Counted from the first letter of the stretch, positions 24,042 through 36,700 are shown. The stretch is DNA of 64,000 nt from Chrysemys picta bellii (GCF_011386835.1 NC_088794.1:91496009-91560008), one strand, 5' to 3'. The notes: generated from the letters alone by a model not told the origin. Program-made: numbers and translations.

Positions 24042-25237
24042 TGTGACAGTGTACCCCATAAGGCTTTATGGGGAGGGGGTGCTTATAAATGTATGTATGA
24101 CATAATTGGAATATGTTTTGTGCTGCCTGTGCCATGTAATATATCTCCGTAAAGGTTATGGTCTACTATATCTGTTCATCCTATTTGTACATATATATCA
24201 TTTTCTACTTGAGGTTAAGAATATGGGCTGTATGCTTGCTTGGTTTCTAAGTAAGCTTTGGGAGGCATTTGGTCAGTTTCTTTAGGAAGGAATTCGCCAG
24301 TACCTGATCAGGAAACACTTGGAGAACAATGCATCTTGGAATGCTCCAATCCACATAAGAAGTCTTCCTGGAGACATGCAAGATACCATGTGGACGATGG
24401 CTTCGGCCTGTAAAGACTGAGTCATGCAGGGACATGTGACTTGCCCAGGTGACTCCAGAACTCCATCTTGGAGCTGGACTTTGCATAGGAGGGGGGTCTC
24501 CACCCATAAGAGAGAGTCTATTTAAACCCATGGGAGACCCCTCCATTTTGTCTTGAGCTGGCTAAGGAAGGAGCCTCTCCACCCCCCAGGATACTTGAAG
24601 GGAACTGGAACAAAGGACAGTAACTACAGGAGGTGTGAGTGATTGCTGGACCCAGGCTAAAAGGAGATTAGCCTGTAAAAGGGAGCATTCTGGAACTGGT
24701 GAGGAACTTATCTGTATTTAGTTTGATTAGACATAGATTTGCGCATTTTATTTTTATTTTGCTTGGTGACTTACTTTGTTCTGTCTGTTACTACTTGGAA
24801 CCACTTAAATCCTACTGTCTGTATTTAATAAAATCACTTTTTATTTAGTAATTTACTCAGAGTATGTATTAATACCTGGGGGAGCAAACAGCTGTGCATA
24901 TCTCTCTATCAGTGTTATAGAGGGTGAACAATTTATGAGTTTACTCTGTATAAGCTTTATACAGGGTAAAACGGATTTATTTGGGTTTAGACCCCATTGG
25001 GAGTTGGGCATCTGAGTGCTAGAGACAAGCACACTTCTGGGAGCTGTTTTCAGGTAAACTTGCAGCTTTGGGGCAAGTTATTCAGACCCTGGGTCTGTGC
25101 TGGAGCCAGATGGGAGTGTCTGGCTCAGCAAGACAGGGTGCTGGAGTCCTGAGCTGGCAGGGAAAACAGGAGCAGAGGTAGTCTTTGCACATCAGGTGGC
25201 AGCTCCCAAGGGGGTTTCTGTGATCCAACCCGTCACA
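24042..25237 (+). mobile_element. Solo LTR of an endogenous-retrovirus-like element, nested in the Gypsy 3' LTR
   Basis: It runs from TGTGACAG to CCCGTCACA, so it has TG...CA ends in a short inverted repeat, and is flanked by an exact 5-bp duplication GGAGC (24037-24041 and 25238-25242). A TATA-like 'tctatttaaa' near 24517 and AATAAA at 24827-24832 suggest plus-strand U3-R-U5 order. Length 1196 bp. No internal viral genes remain. Confidence 0.75.
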
Positions 25238-25691
25238 GGAGCCACCTGTCAGAACCACCAAGGTTGCAATATTGAGCAGACTGCAGGGTCTGCGCTCATT
25301 GGGAGCCTATATTCCTGGTCTTGAGGTCACCTCACTTGACTTCACCTGTGGTTTGACTGAGTCGTGGTTGATTGATGTAGAGCCCTCAGGTAACTAGGCT
25401 CAGGGATAACTCATCAAGCCCAGCAGCACTTATCAGGTGCATGCTCAGAGAGTACTCATCAGGCTCAGCGCTAACTTATTACATTAACCACCACCACCAC
25501 CCCTTTCAAAAGATACCTACTGGGAGTCTTTGGACCAGGTTTATCAGGGTGTGATCAATGGAATTCTCTAAGCAGGTCAGGTGCATGTATGTTTTTGGCT
25601 CGCTCCCATCAACGATTAGCTGGACCATAACCCTCCCAATCAACAAAATGCATGAGCTTTCCTTGGAGAATTCTGGAGTCCAGGATCTGTT

Positions 25692-26765
25692 TCACCGGGT
25701 ATTCCTCAGGCCCCCAGAGATGATGGGCCGAGGTGGTGGTCGTACTTGTCCGGGGAAGGAGTTGTAGGTGTGCTCTTTCACCAAGCAGACATGGAATACC
25801 GGGTGTATTTTCATCACCTTAGGCAGTTGGAGTTTGAAGGCCACAGGGTTGATCTGCTGGATGACCTGGAATAGGCCAAGATATTGGTACTCCAACTTCC
25901 TTGAAGACCAGGTAGAATCAACTGTGATCTCAGAGGTTGCCCACTGAAGAAGATCAGTATAACAAGCATAGTTGGCATAAAAAAGATTCTGGCAGGTTGA
26001 TCAATGGTCAGAATTATTGTACACAAATTTGACAAAGGGAAGGAGGGAAACCTAGTTATTCTGATTATAATTAATAGAGCAACAAAGGTATACCTCCAGA
26101 ATTTGGAATCTCTCCATCAGTCTGGGGGTGATAAGCTCAAACAACCAGAAGTGCGAAACAAATTGTGATCCTCAGTCAGATGTCATATTAGACGATAGAC
26201 CATGGAGTTTGAAGACAGAGTTGAAAAACAGTTGGGCTGATACCTCCGTGACAGGAATTTTAGGCATGGTACGAAATGTAAGATTTTCACAAGTAGGTCG
26301 ACAACAACTATCACTGCCGAGCAGTCCTGAGAATCAGAGAGGTCAACGATAAAGTACATGGAGATGGATGACAAGAGCTGAGACAAAGTTAGTAGTGGAA
26401 TGAAAGCACCCAGGGGTTTGGTTTGGGGATCTTTATTTGAGCATACACATCATAGGAGTCAATGTAGGACTCAATAGACAATTTTGGCCACAGAAATATT
26501 GAGACCAGTTTCATAATTTTCCTATGGTCGAAATGGATTCCAGGGATGAGTCATGGCATAGCCAGAGTATTTCTAGATGTGGTTCACTGCTGGGGACATA
26601 GATCTGGTCCTTAAACATGAGAATCCTATTCTTGACAGAGAATTTTGAGTCAGAAGCTAAGTCTGTACCAATTGACATAAGGTTTACTGCAAATGGACTG
26701 TGGGATAGGAGGGACTTCACGAGAGAAAGCAAATAATTTTTCACCATCATATTGATGCAATGCAA
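25692..26765 (-). pseudogene. Gypsy integrase relic
   Basis: Broken frames include FIVDLSDSQDCSAVIVVVD (26183-26386), around the first catalytic Asp of the integrase core, and MKIHPVFHVCLVKEHTYN (25692-25895), the usual segment just before the C-terminal chromodomain. Several stops interrupt it. Confidence 0.65.
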
Positions 26766-26786
26766 AGTTTCAGGACTGTGGCAGGT

Positions 26787-28130
26787 TCAGGAGCTGTATT
26801 TTGTATTTTGCTTGTCCAGGTACTCACCCTTGTAGGACAGCCCATCAGGTTTACCATTCTGGGTACCTGGGTGATAAGTCAGGGTGAAATCGAACTTGGA
26901 GTTAAAAAGGGACCACCAGATCTGACGCTGGTTGAGAGCCCTTGGAATTCGCAGGTACTCAAGGTTCTTGTGGTCCGTAAATACCTGGACAAAGAAATGT
27001 GCATCTTCCAGATGGTGATGCCATTCCTCAAAAGTGCTCTTGATGGCTAATAGTTCTTTGTCACGGATTTCATAGTTTTGTTCCAAGGGGATCAGTTTCT
27101 GGGAATAAAATGCACAAGGGTGGTGCATATTCTGGGGCTCATGCTGCTGTGACGACACTGCTCTGATCACATAATTGGAGGTGTCTGCTTCAACACTGAA
27201 GGGTTTTGCCAGGCCCAGATGTGCCAAGATGGGCGCCAATGTAAATGCTTCCTTTAATAGATCAAAGGCAGATTGGACTTCCTGGGTCCCAGTAAATGTG
27301 GCATTCTTCTGGAGAAGCTGGATATTTGAGGTCACCACCTTCAAATAATCCTTGATGAATCTTCTACAAAAACTGGCAAATACCAGAAAACACTGGACAT
27401 CATAGATGTTTCTTGGGGCTGCCCAATCTACAGTCACAGACACTTTCTGGGGGTCCATACCTATTCTATCAGAGGAAATGATATAGACTAAGAAGTTGAC
27501 AGAAGGGTGGTCAACTCACACTTCTGGGGTTTTCCACACAGGGCATTCACTCAGAGGCTTGTGAAGGGCTTGACTTTCTGAGAAGATGAGGATGTCATCT
27601 AGGTAGATCTCCACAAACTGGTCTAAAACATCCCTGAAAATGTCATTGACAAAGTGCCAGAATGTGGCTGGGGTATTGGCGGGATTGAAAGGCGTAACAA
27701 GATTTTCCAAATGGCCATAACTGGTGTGAAATGCTGTTTTCCATTTGTCATCTCCCCACCCCCAAATACAGGTTGTGAGCATCATGAAGATAGAGTTTGT
27801 TAAATATCTTGGTGGAACCGATACTTTTGAACAGCTCATTGATCAAAGGCAAAGCATATTTGTTCTTGATAGTGATTTTTGTCAAAGCATGATAGTCCAT
27901 GTAAAGGCACAAGAACTTCTTTTCCATAAGCAAAACTCTGGGGCTCCAACAGGAGATGTGGATGGACAGCTGAAGTTCTTTGCAAGATTCTCATCAAGGT
28001 ATTCTTGTCAGGTCCTGAGTTCTGGTTCTGATAAGGAGTAACTATCTAAAAAGCATTTCAGCCTCTGTCTGGAGATGGATTGGAAAAATGTAGGATCTAT
28101 GCAGGTGTAAAATATCAGCATTCCTTTTAT
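26787..28130 (-). pseudogene. Gypsy reverse transcriptase / RNase H relic
   Basis: Fragments in two frames: [16 protein letters not shown] (27748-27933), [14 protein letters not shown] with the YLDD catalytic box (27516-27839), and a 223-codon open stretch (26787-27458). The last carries the thumb/RNase H region, with FSVEADTSNY, where the first RNase H acidic residue is retained, and FTDHKNLEYL. The frames are not continuous, so there is no active polymerase. Confidence 0.75.
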
Positions 28131-28342
28131 CTAATATGTCAGCAAACTCTTGATGTTTTACAGGGATTAATGAGCACAGAAGGAACTGGGCTTCTCAGCA
28201 CTGATTCTTGTTTCCTTAGCCCCTGACTTGGCTAGACACAATTGTTGGTAATAGCTCAACTCAAATTGTGCCTCAAGCATCTTCCATGAGATGTGTGGAT
28301 CATGCATTGAGGCCAGGGAATACCGAGCATGACTGGAAAATA

Positions 28343-28670
28343 CAGTAGAACCTCAGAGTTATGAACACCAAAGAAATGGAGGTTGTTCGTAACTCTGAAA
28401 TGTTCGTAATTCTGAACAAAATGGTTGTTCTTTCAAAAGTTTACAACTGAACATTGATTTAATACAGCTTTGAAACTTTACTATGCAAAAGAAAAATGCT
28501 GTTTTCCCTTAATTTTTTAAGTAGTTTACATTTAACATAGTACTGTACTGTATTTGCTTTTTTTTCTTTGGCTCTGCTGCTGCCTGATTGTGTATTTCTG
28601 GTTCCAAATGAGGTGTGGGATTGACTAGTCAGTTCATAACTCTAGTGTTCATAACTCTGAGGTTTTACTG
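28343..28670. mobile_element. Tigger-like mariner MITE, 328 bp
   Basis: TA target duplications (28341-28342, 28671-28672) flank the ends CAGTAGAACCTCAGAGTTAT and ATAACTCTGAGGTTTTACTG. It is inserted between the protease and RT parts of the Gypsy element. Non-coding. Confidence 0.75.
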
Positions 28671-28837
28671 TATGGTGACTTAATGAAATTAAAGTGCAGA
28701 GTCCCTAGGTGATCTCAGATTACAACTTGGAGGAGCACGTTTTCTTGGGTAACTGGACCAGAGGACAAAACATGCTACTGTCAATTGTTTCCACTAGATC
28801 TGGGCTGGGCTTTCTTTGTACCACCAGTTGATTAGTC

Positions 28838-29314
28838 TTAGAGGAATCCAGGATACATGAAATTGCTAAAGGCACCAGGATCCACTAGCACAAGCTGGGT
28901 GCAATTCACCTTAGTTGTAGCTGGGACCCAGAGATTGAGAAAGAACTGTGGGTGCAGAGGATGACAGTTCATGGCTGCCAAGATGCATACGGGAAGAAGA
29001 GCAGACATGGTTGAAGACTCGACTCTGAGGTTACGTCCAGCTATAAACCATCTAATGGGACTGGAAACAACCATATTTGTGTATGCTGGAGGTCTGGATT
29101 TAAGGGGGCACTCAGTGGCAAAGTGGCCTTGCCCCCCACAGTACTGGCAAAGACTATTCTGCCACTGATACTCCTTCTCCTGATCTGTGAGGAGTCTTTG
29201 CGTCACATAAATCTGCATAGGGTCTGGCTCTGGGACAGCTTGAGGCAATGGCTGGAATGAAACAGGAGTCATGGGTACGACCTCTTCTTTTCTTGGTGAC
29301 ATTTGAACAAACAA
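28838..29314 (-). pseudogene. Gypsy gag zinc knuckle and protease start
   Basis: A CCHC zinc knuckle, CQYCGGQGHFATEC, is followed about 80 residues later by LVDPGAFSNFM at the position of the retropepsin active site. The expected Asp-Ser/Thr-Gly reads Asp-Pro-Gly, so the protease would be non-functional even if the frame were open. Confidence 0.7.
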
Positions 29315-29545
29315 CTGTCAGGTTGGATGCACAGTTCTATATACAAGTGCAAACTAGCAGGCGGTTCGAATTCTGCCAGTACATCTTTCACATTGTCATT
29401 CAGACCCTAGCAGAAATGGTATATCTGTGCCACCTCTTTCCACTCTGTATTGACAATCAGACACTGAAAATGGGCAGCACAGGCCAAGATGGACCAATAA
29501 TCCTAATGGAGAAATGGTAGGGCAGCTTCGGTGGTATAGGAGTGA

Positions 29546-30232
29546 GTAAGGGTACGGACTCACCCCTGCAGCACCCCCTACTGGTTGCTTCGGGGAATCA
29601 GCTCGTCCAGCGTCTGGAGCGCCCTCTGCAGGCCAGTGATCCGCCTGTCCTCTTCTGGCCCCCGTGTCCCTCCCAGGACCCGGTGCCCCTATTATTGGGA
29701 TGCTGCTCCCTGGCAGTACCCCACAGATCTGGGTCTCCCCTCCCAGGGGAACCCCCACCCACTAACCCCACCTCACCTCAGAATAAGGCTACTGCCAGTC
29801 ACCATCTAGCCCCACTCCCTGGGGCAGACTGCAGTATCAGCCACTCATCACAGGCAAGGAGGGTTTGGACCTGCTACCTTGGCCTAGCCCTGGGCTGCCC
29901 TCTGCAACCCCCAGTACCCCTTGGCCTTCTCCTAGACCGCAGCCTGGGGCTTTCCAGGCTGGAGCTCCCCAGCTCCTCAGCCTTTCCCCAGCCCTGCTTC
30001 ACCCAGCTACTCTGTGTCTAGCTCCCTGCAGCCAGGCCCTTCTCTCTCTGAAGGCAGAGAGAGACTCTTGAGCTCCTGGCTCCCAGCCTTTATAGGGCCA
30101 GCTGAGTCTGTTTGGGGCGTGGCCCCAGCTGCAGCCACTTCCCCCAAATCAGCTCAGCCTTCCCTGCCCCAGCCTTCTTCCAGGGCTGTTCCAAACCCCT
30201 CAGGGCAGGAGCAGGTAACCACCCCACTACAG
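29546..30232 (-). mobile_element. GC-rich inserted repeat with TATA-like box, class unresolved
   Basis: It interrupts the Gypsy gag, with AGTGA on both sides (29541-29545, 30233-30237) as a possible 5-bp target duplication. On the minus strand a CTATAAAGG box (30088-30096) is followed by a purine-rich leader, as in an LTR promoter. The long plus-strand frames here look compositional. I favour a solo LTR. Confidence 0.45.
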
Positions 30233-30580
30233 AGTGATTCTGATCATCAAATAGTATGGAGAAGGCATGGCTAAACTTGTCAAAGTTACTGAGGATTGAG
30301 GTGGCCATTCCAGGAGCAGGAAGGCCCAATCCAGTGATTCATTGATCAATAAACTGATAATAAGTCCCACCTTGGCCCAACCATCAGGATACATCGCAGG
30401 ACTCATCAGGAACAAAAGGCAGCAGTGGTTATGAACACAACAGACTTTCTGGTGGTTCCCATCAAATCTTTCTTGCTCTGGAACCTTCAGGCCGTGTTTT
30501 AAAGTTAGCATGGCTAGCAGGACTGGGGTTACCATGGCTGCTGAGATCTGTGAACAGAGGGAAGCATTCTTCAGATGCAA
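30227..30580 (-). pseudogene. Gypsy gag fragment, N-terminal part
   Basis: Contains VPEQERFDGNHQK and MYPDGWAKVGLIISLLINES, typical of the capsid region of Sushi-type Gypsy gag. The frame ends at the inserted repeat at 29546-30232. Confidence 0.6.
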
Positions 30581-30674
30581 CTGGGCAACTTGACCCCAAA
30601 AGCTCTGGGACCAACTCTGTCATCTCAGTGATGGACATTCCAGGGTCTCCATCCCAGCTGCTGGAGCTGGGCAG

Positions 30675-31112
30675 ACTGCTCAAACTATCAGAAACTCAGA
30701 AGTGAATGGTCAGGCGGAGTGGTTGAAGCAGTGGCAGTCAGATCTAGTGGTCAAAGCAGTAGTGATCAGGCAGCCAGGGGTGAGAGCACAAGCAAGGCAG
30801 GAGCAGGAGTAGGTACAGGCTGGTGGTGGAACAGGAACAGGAGCGGACACAGGCTGGAACAGGAGCAGGAACAAGAGCAGTCTGTCAGAACCACCAAGTG
30901 GTGGGGGATACTCCCAGCAACGTAGCAACATTGACCAGACAGGAGTAGCTGCTCTCATTGGTTGCTTATATTCCCGGTGATGGGGTCATCTGGTTAGACC
31001 TTTGGCTGTGGATTGGCTGAGCCCTGGGTGATTGACATGGAACCCTCAGGTAATCAGGATCAGGAACATGTATGAGGCTCAGGCTCATCAGGCTCAGAAA
31101 TGACTCATTACA
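30675..31112 (-). repeat. Gypsy 5' LTR
   Basis: Matches the 3' LTR in segments such as 'gaaactcagaagtgaatggtc', 'ctgtcagaaccaccaag', 'ttgattgacatggaaccctcaggtaa' and the final 'ggctcag...cattaca'. The inner border is approximate. Confidence 0.6.
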
Positions 31113-31162
31113 ACTAGCTCCTTAAGCCATTTAGCGCTTTCAAGCTCAAAGACATACTTCTA

Positions 31163-31470
31163 CTGTTCGCCACGCTGGCCAAACAGGAAATGAAATTCAA
31201 AAGTTCCCGGGGCTTTTCCTGTGTACCTGGCTAGTGCATCTGAGTTCAAAGTGCTGTCCAGAACGGTCACAATGGAGCACTCTGGGATAGCTCCTGGAGG
31301 CCAATAGCGCCTCATTGCGTCCACACTACCCCAAATTCGACCCGGCGATGTCGATTTCAGCGCTAATCCCCTCGTCGGGGAGGAGTACAGAAATCAATTT
31401 TAAGAGCCCTTTAAGTTGACAAAAATGGCTTCATCATGTGGACTGGTGCAAGGTTAAAACGATCTAATGC
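31163..31470 (-). mobile_element. Second copy of the SANT-element terminal region
   Basis: Closely matches 1612-1930 (GGCCAAACAGGAAATGAAAT through 'aagagccctttaagt') and lies just beyond the Gypsy 5' LTR. The coding part is absent. Confidence 0.55.
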
Positions 31471-31479
31471 AGGGCTTAG

Positions 31480-33070
31480 AGAACTTAACTGCACTTTGTT
31501 GGCAATGACGACACACTTTTCTCATATACTATCTGACAATTTGGATATTGATCTCCCACACTAAATTAGTCTGGAGTCCAGGGTTTAGGATGTTGTAACT
31601 GTGAGATGCTAAGTGAAAAGTTGCTAAACTGTGTGGTAACACTCTGGGTATCACCAGAGGGAAGTGAATCTACTTCAAAGCTTCCTGATAGCATCCAGTC
31701 ATTTGCAAAAACTTACAGTTTTGCAACACTGGAAGGACTAACACTAGCTGGAGAGTAGCAGAGTGTTTGTTAATTGCATATTAACATATCTTCCAGGACA
31801 CTTAAGCCACCAAATGACCACATGGGCCAATAAAAAGGGAAATTTCCAATTCTGTAGTGAAGGTTCAGGTAGAGAGAAACTTGTGAGACTCACCATGGGT
31901 CTGACCATGGAATTGTGGTTGTCAAAATAAAGAGAATTTCTAGTTTTAGAATTAGGATCCCTTTTGCTTTTGTTAGTCTCTAAGGTGCCTGTTCTTTTTG
32001 CTTTTGGAGAAATCTGAATACTTTTGACCAATGTAGAATCCAAGAACCTTCTGAGACATTGTTTACACCTCAGTTATGTTTAGTTGCCAGACAAAGTCGC
32101 AGATTGACAGCAATGATAAAGACGTAGCGAAGAAGAATTATACACCCCAAATGAAAAAAGAATTTCAACTTCTTCAATGTCATTCAGCTTCCTTCTTTAC
32201 ACATAGGAATTCTGAGAATGTTTTTTCTATCTTCTTAAGAATACATCCAGGGATATTCAGTGTCACTCTATCAAATCAATAATTTATCTTGGCATAATGT
32301 TCATTTCTACAGTGCTAACACATCCCCACAGAAAAAGATTTGAAAATGTTTACATATTTTGAAAGAGTCTCACGCTACATCTAACGTCAGTAGAGTTTGT
32401 GGGGTAGAAAGAGGTGGTTTAAATTGTTGAGCCAAGTAATTTTATTCCTAAAAAAATTATAATCTAAAGAAACAGAAAATGGTTGGCCAAATCTTAATAA
32501 TTACCTCTCAATGTCCATTTAGGGAGGTGATGTACTCTGTTTTAGTCACATACTATGTCTTAGGAGACACCACAATTATGAACAAGCAAAAGGATATCAA
32601 TAATTAACTATTTTCTTGTTAAAGAACAAAAAGAAAATAAAAACAACAAACAACAAACAATGGTTACTTTGGTTACAACCACTTTCATAAATCTCTCTGT
32701 GGAGAGCTTTTAACAGAGATTACACCTTTTGACAGTGAGCCCACCTTTGTTAGAGGTGCCCCTCCCTAGACAAATTAAGACCAAAGTATATTATTTCCAA
32801 AATGAGTAATGAGTCCTGCTTTATCACAAATAACTAAAATAGTTCATAGATGCAGAAAGGCATTTCATTTAATGGTAGGTGAGTCTTGTTTGTTATATCA
32901 CGGATAACCTAAATAGTTCATTAAGGAGCAAAGGTGAGTGATCTTAACTGAGTCTTTTGAAACAAAGATGATATTTAAATTCAGTTACTTAAAGGAAGCC
33001 ATTCAAGGATCCATCTTGGGACAGACAAGTTAAAGAATATCAAGAATCTTCATATTACAATTAGATCCAC
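31480..33070. other. Intergenic, AT-rich, little recognised
   Basis: No gene. A short piece at about 31970-32005 ('ttgttagtctctaaggtgcc...gttctttttg') matches the Penelope-like terminal repeats at 58.8 kb. Confidence 0.35.
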
Positions 33071-33079
33071 TATTTCTTT

Positions 33080-33326
33080 GGCTATGTCTACACTAGAGAC
33101 CTTACAGCTGTACCACTGCAGCTGCACCGCTGTAAGGACTTCCGTATAGCTGATGTATGCCGATGGGAGAGAGCTCTCCCGTCAGCATAATTAAACCACC
33201 CCCAACGAGCAGCGGCAGCATGTCGGTGACAGAGCGTCTCCCGTCTACATAGCGCTGTCGGTGAAACTCATTTCACACCCTGACTGACGAAAGTTTTACT
33301 GACAAAATGCTAGTGTAGACCTAGCC
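33080..33326. mobile_element. hAT-like MITE, GGCTATGTCTACACTAG ends
   Basis: The terminal inverted repeats match at 16 of 17 positions (GGCTATGTCTACACTAG against the complement of CTAGTGTAGACCTAGCC). The bases CTTTG occur at both borders. Non-coding. Confidence 0.7.
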
Positions 33327-33367
33327 TTTGTTTACAAAGATTAGCAAATGTCTCTTTTTCAGCAATA

Positions 33368-34379
33368 CAGTAACTCCTCACTTAAAGTCATCCCGATTAA
33401 CATTGTTTCGTTGTTACACTGCTGATCAATTAGGGAACATGCTCGTTTAAAGTTGTGTAATGCTCCCTTCTAACGTCATTTGGCAGCCACCTGCTTTGTC
33501 CACTGCTTGCAGGAAGAGCAGCCCGTTGCAGCTAGCTGGTGGGTGCTTGGAACCAGGGTGGACCGGCAGCCTCCCTATCAGCTCCCCGCTCCCCTAAGTT
33601 CCCTGTGCTGCAGCAGCCCAGCAGGCTATCGATCGGCAGTTCAGCTCTCCCTCCCCCCCACTGCCATGTGCTGTTCCTGCCCTCTGCCTTGGAGCTGCTC
33701 CCAGAGACTCCTGCTTGCTGTGCAGGAGGGGAAGGAGGGGGGCTGTCAGGGTGTCCACCTCCTCCTTGCTCCTGCACCCCGCTTACCCCTTCTCTATATA
33801 GAGCAGGGAGGGGACACTGATGGAGAGAGACAGAGAGAGCTTGGGGCAGCAGCTGCTGTCAACTTCCTGATCCACTTAAAAAGACAATGCACTTAAGAGT
33901 GGTTCAGCTTACTTAAAGAGGTAGTGTGCATATCTCTCTCTCTCCCACACACAAGGTGTGTGTCTGTCTCTGTCTGCTGTGCTGTCTCCCCTCTCTCCTG
34001 TTCATGCTGCCTTGATGAGAGGCTACATTAACAACAATGTGTTAACCCTTGAGGGCTCAGCTGAGTGCTAGTTCATCATTTAGCAGCAAAGCATTCCCTG
34101 GGAAATATCCCTCCCTCTTCCACCCTCTAATTTCACCACCTCAACCAAGCTTCACAATCATCATAGCTGTGAACAGTATTCAATTGTTTGTTTAAAACAT
34201 AGACTGTGTATATATCTATATAATATATAGATTTTTGTCTGGAGAGAAAAAAATCCCTGGAACCTAACCCCCCTCTATTTACATTAATTCTTATGGGGAA
34301 ATTGGATTCGCTTAACATCGTTCAGCTTAAAGTCGCATTTTTCAGGAACATAACTACAACGTTAAGCAAGGAGTTACTG
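33368..34379. mobile_element. Tigger-like non-autonomous element, 1012 bp
   Basis: TA on both sides (33366-33367, 34380-34381). The ends CAGTAACTCCTCACTTAAAG and GTTAAGCAAGGAGTTACTG are inverted repeats, and the sub-terminal part is also inverted ('cgttaacat'-type motifs). The GC-rich centre (33480-33900) gives long frames on both strands but nothing like a transposase, so it is a deletion derivative carrying unrelated filler. Confidence 0.7.
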
Positions 34380-34862
34380 TACATAGACTAAACCATTCTG
34401 GTGTTTTAAATCACAATAGCATTTCAGTATCCTACTTAAATCATTACAAGAAAATTTATAAACTGCATTCCAATCTATAATTGAACCTGGAAAAGATGAC
34501 TTATGGGTAAGGATGAGATATTCTCCTGGAAGCTTCTGTACCTGTCACTTATTGGGAGAAAGAGGAAATTTTCTGTTTCTCTAATTAGCCTGAATATTTC
34601 ATTTAATAAAACAAGTAACTAAGACAAATATGTAAGCTATTATTCTTCAAGCACCATGTATATACAAATACTTAAGTATTTATATTTTAATAAAGGCACA
34701 GGCAAGTTTATAAAAACCTAACATAAGAATTAATTACAACAATTTTATTAATAACCATTTTTGCATCAATATTAGGAATCAACCCCTACAAATTACAATT
34801 TTCATCAGTATAAATGAGATCAGACTCTAGCCCAATGGTCCAATGTTGCAGATTTTCCTCTG

Positions 34863-35060
34863 AGGGTATATTGACACAGCAATTAAACACCCACAACTGG
34901 CCTCGGTCAGCTGACTCAGGCTCACAGTTAGGCTGCAGAGCTGTAAAACTACTGTCCAGACATTCGGGCTCAGGCTGGAGCCCAAGCTGTGAGAGAGTCC
35001 CAAAGTCCAGGCTCTAGCCTGAGCTCAAAAGTGGGACTGCTTAGCTGAGATAGTTATACG
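34863..35060. mobile_element. hAT-like MITE fragment
   Basis: 'gagggtatattgacacagcaattaaacaccc...gtcagctgactcaggctcacag' parallels the element at 19183. The 3' part has repeated 'gctcaggctggagccc' motifs; the right end is eroded. Confidence 0.45.
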
Positions 35061-35187
35061 TAGGTATAGATAGTGCTAAGACTGAAGATTTCTGGGTATA
35101 TGTTTAATAATTTGTTATGTTATGTGAAATCCAATACTCCAGACCGTTTACCTTGACTGCCCCTTACATTTGGTTTATGCTCTATTC

Positions 35188-35524
35188 CAGCGGTTCTCAA
35201 ACTGTGGGTTGGGATCCAAAAGTGGGTTGTGACCCCGTTTTAATGGGGTCACCAGGGCTGGGGCCCGGGACCAAAGCCCAAACCTGAGGGCTTCAGTCCT
35301 GGGCAGCAGGGCTCAGGTTACAGGCCACATGAATGGGGCTGAAGCCCTTGGGCTTTGGTTTTGGCCCCCTGGCCTAGGGTGATGGGGCTTTGGCTTTGCC
35401 CCCCACCTCCACCCAGGGTGGCAGAGCTTGGGCGGGATCAGGCTTCGGTCCCTACTCTTGGGGTCCTGAAGTAATTTTTGTTGGGAGAAGGGGGTCGTGG
35501 TGCAATGAAGTTTGAGAACCCCTG
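35188..35524. mobile_element. hAT MITE, 337 bp
   Basis: The ends CAGCGGTTCTCAAACT and AGTTTGAGAACCCCTG are inverted repeats, flanked by CTCTATTC (35180-35187) and CTATATTC (35525-35532), a 7-of-8 match as expected for a hAT target duplication. Confidence 0.75.
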
Positions 35525-35534
35525 CTATATTCTA

Positions 35535-36700
35535 TTTAGTCCACATGAGAAGGATGTACTAAGGCTAATGACTCTGTGGTCTTGGCCAATTTCTGGCCAA
35601 ACCATACTGTAAATCATTTTGATGGAATGGTAGGTTGGTACTTCTTCAATCATAGCCTACCACAATAATGTAATGCCTTATTGCTATTTTTCCATTTGAG
35701 GCAAAAAAATAAAATGAAATGAATCTGTGCCCATACTGTGGATCATGGGTTTTAATTATTGTATTTAGATTTGTTGGTAGTGTTTTTGTTAAAAGGTCAG
35801 TCTCATTGTCTCAGAAATACTGTGTTACTCCAACTACTGTATTACCATGAGCTTCATATAGGCCTGGTTAAACTCAAGAGTTTGCAGATTAGGAGAGATT
35901 ATCAAAACTGGCTTTGTTGATGCCAAATCTGGCCCCTCTCTCACATGCAACAAGTTCCGGCACTTTTTTAAACTCTTTTAGTGACCCTTCTCTTAAGATT
36001 GGTTCCTAGACACCCGGGAGCCCCTGATAAAATCCTCATCAGGACTGACTGCTTGCTGGAGAGTATCATCCTGGAATGACATATGTAGGCAGGTGTTAAC
36101 TCTTGAGATGTATGCTGGAGAGCACACCTGCACACCGGACAATAAAACATCTGAATTTTCAGATACAGACAGAGCAACTACTGGGCAAACTACAGAGATT
36201 GTTTCCAATACCGTAAATAACTAAGAAATATGTATATAATTTTAAAAAATTCAAAACAATTTTTAGAACGTCCTGACACTTTTTCAGTATCTCCATAACC
36301 ACAAATGCAGACGGACTCTCTCAGGAGAAATTACCTCTATTGATCTTTCCCTAGGAAGCGCTCACAATTTGGAATGCCTCAGAGGGGTAAGAAGCAATGA
36401 GGTGTAGTTACTTACTATATTATATAAAGACCTTTTCAAAGGACACATTTAATTCAGTGTTTAAACTACTTCTACTTATGTTACTTCATTTTTAATAATA
36501 TAACACACATTAAAGCAAAACTTTTTACACATTTGGTAAAAGGGAAGAAAGAAAATAATGCAATGTAATTCAGAACAGATCAGAATGACATGGTGCCACA
36601 ACAACCGGAAGAGAAATAAACAACAGTCCACCAAGGAACCAAAGGTAGCAGGGGGCCCAGTTGTAAAAGAAAGATCCTGTTGTGACCAACAAAAATCCTC
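35535..36700. other. Intergenic sequence upstream of the ACOT2-like gene
   Basis: AT-rich; no exon, repeat or RNA gene recognised. It should hold any distal promoter elements of the downstream gene. Confidence 0.3.

Larger units (their letters stand above)
23850..31112 (-). mobile_element. Degenerate Ty3/Gypsy LTR retrotransposon with nested insertions
   Basis: Related terminal segments in the same orientation (about 30675-31112 as 5' LTR, about 23850-25483 as 3' LTR) both end ...CATTACA or ...TATTACA on the plus strand. Between them, read leftwards, lie gag fragments, protease, reverse transcriptase, RNase H and integrase in the usual Gypsy order, all broken by stops and frameshifts. The gag resembles Sushi-type elements. 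Later insertions sit inside: 24042-25237 in the 3' LTR, 28343-28670 between protease and RT, and 29546-30232 within gag. A purine-rich stretch beside the 3' LTR (revcomp of about 25484-25510) fits a polypurine tract. Inactive. Confidence 0.75.

Noticed and set aside
25481..25510. CCACCACCACC run considered as a CRISPR-like or minisatellite array
   Set aside because: Only a few triplet units; it corresponds to the polypurine tract side of the Gypsy 3' LTR.
29542..30021. 159-codon plus-strand frame in the GC-rich insert
   Set aside because: Low-complexity Pro/Leu/Ser composition inside a repeat inserted in a dead Gypsy gag; no known domain.
33480..33896. 138-codon frame inside the Tigger-like element
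   Set aside because: Lies in the GC-rich filler of a non-autonomous transposon and has no transposase motif; the opposite strand is equally open.
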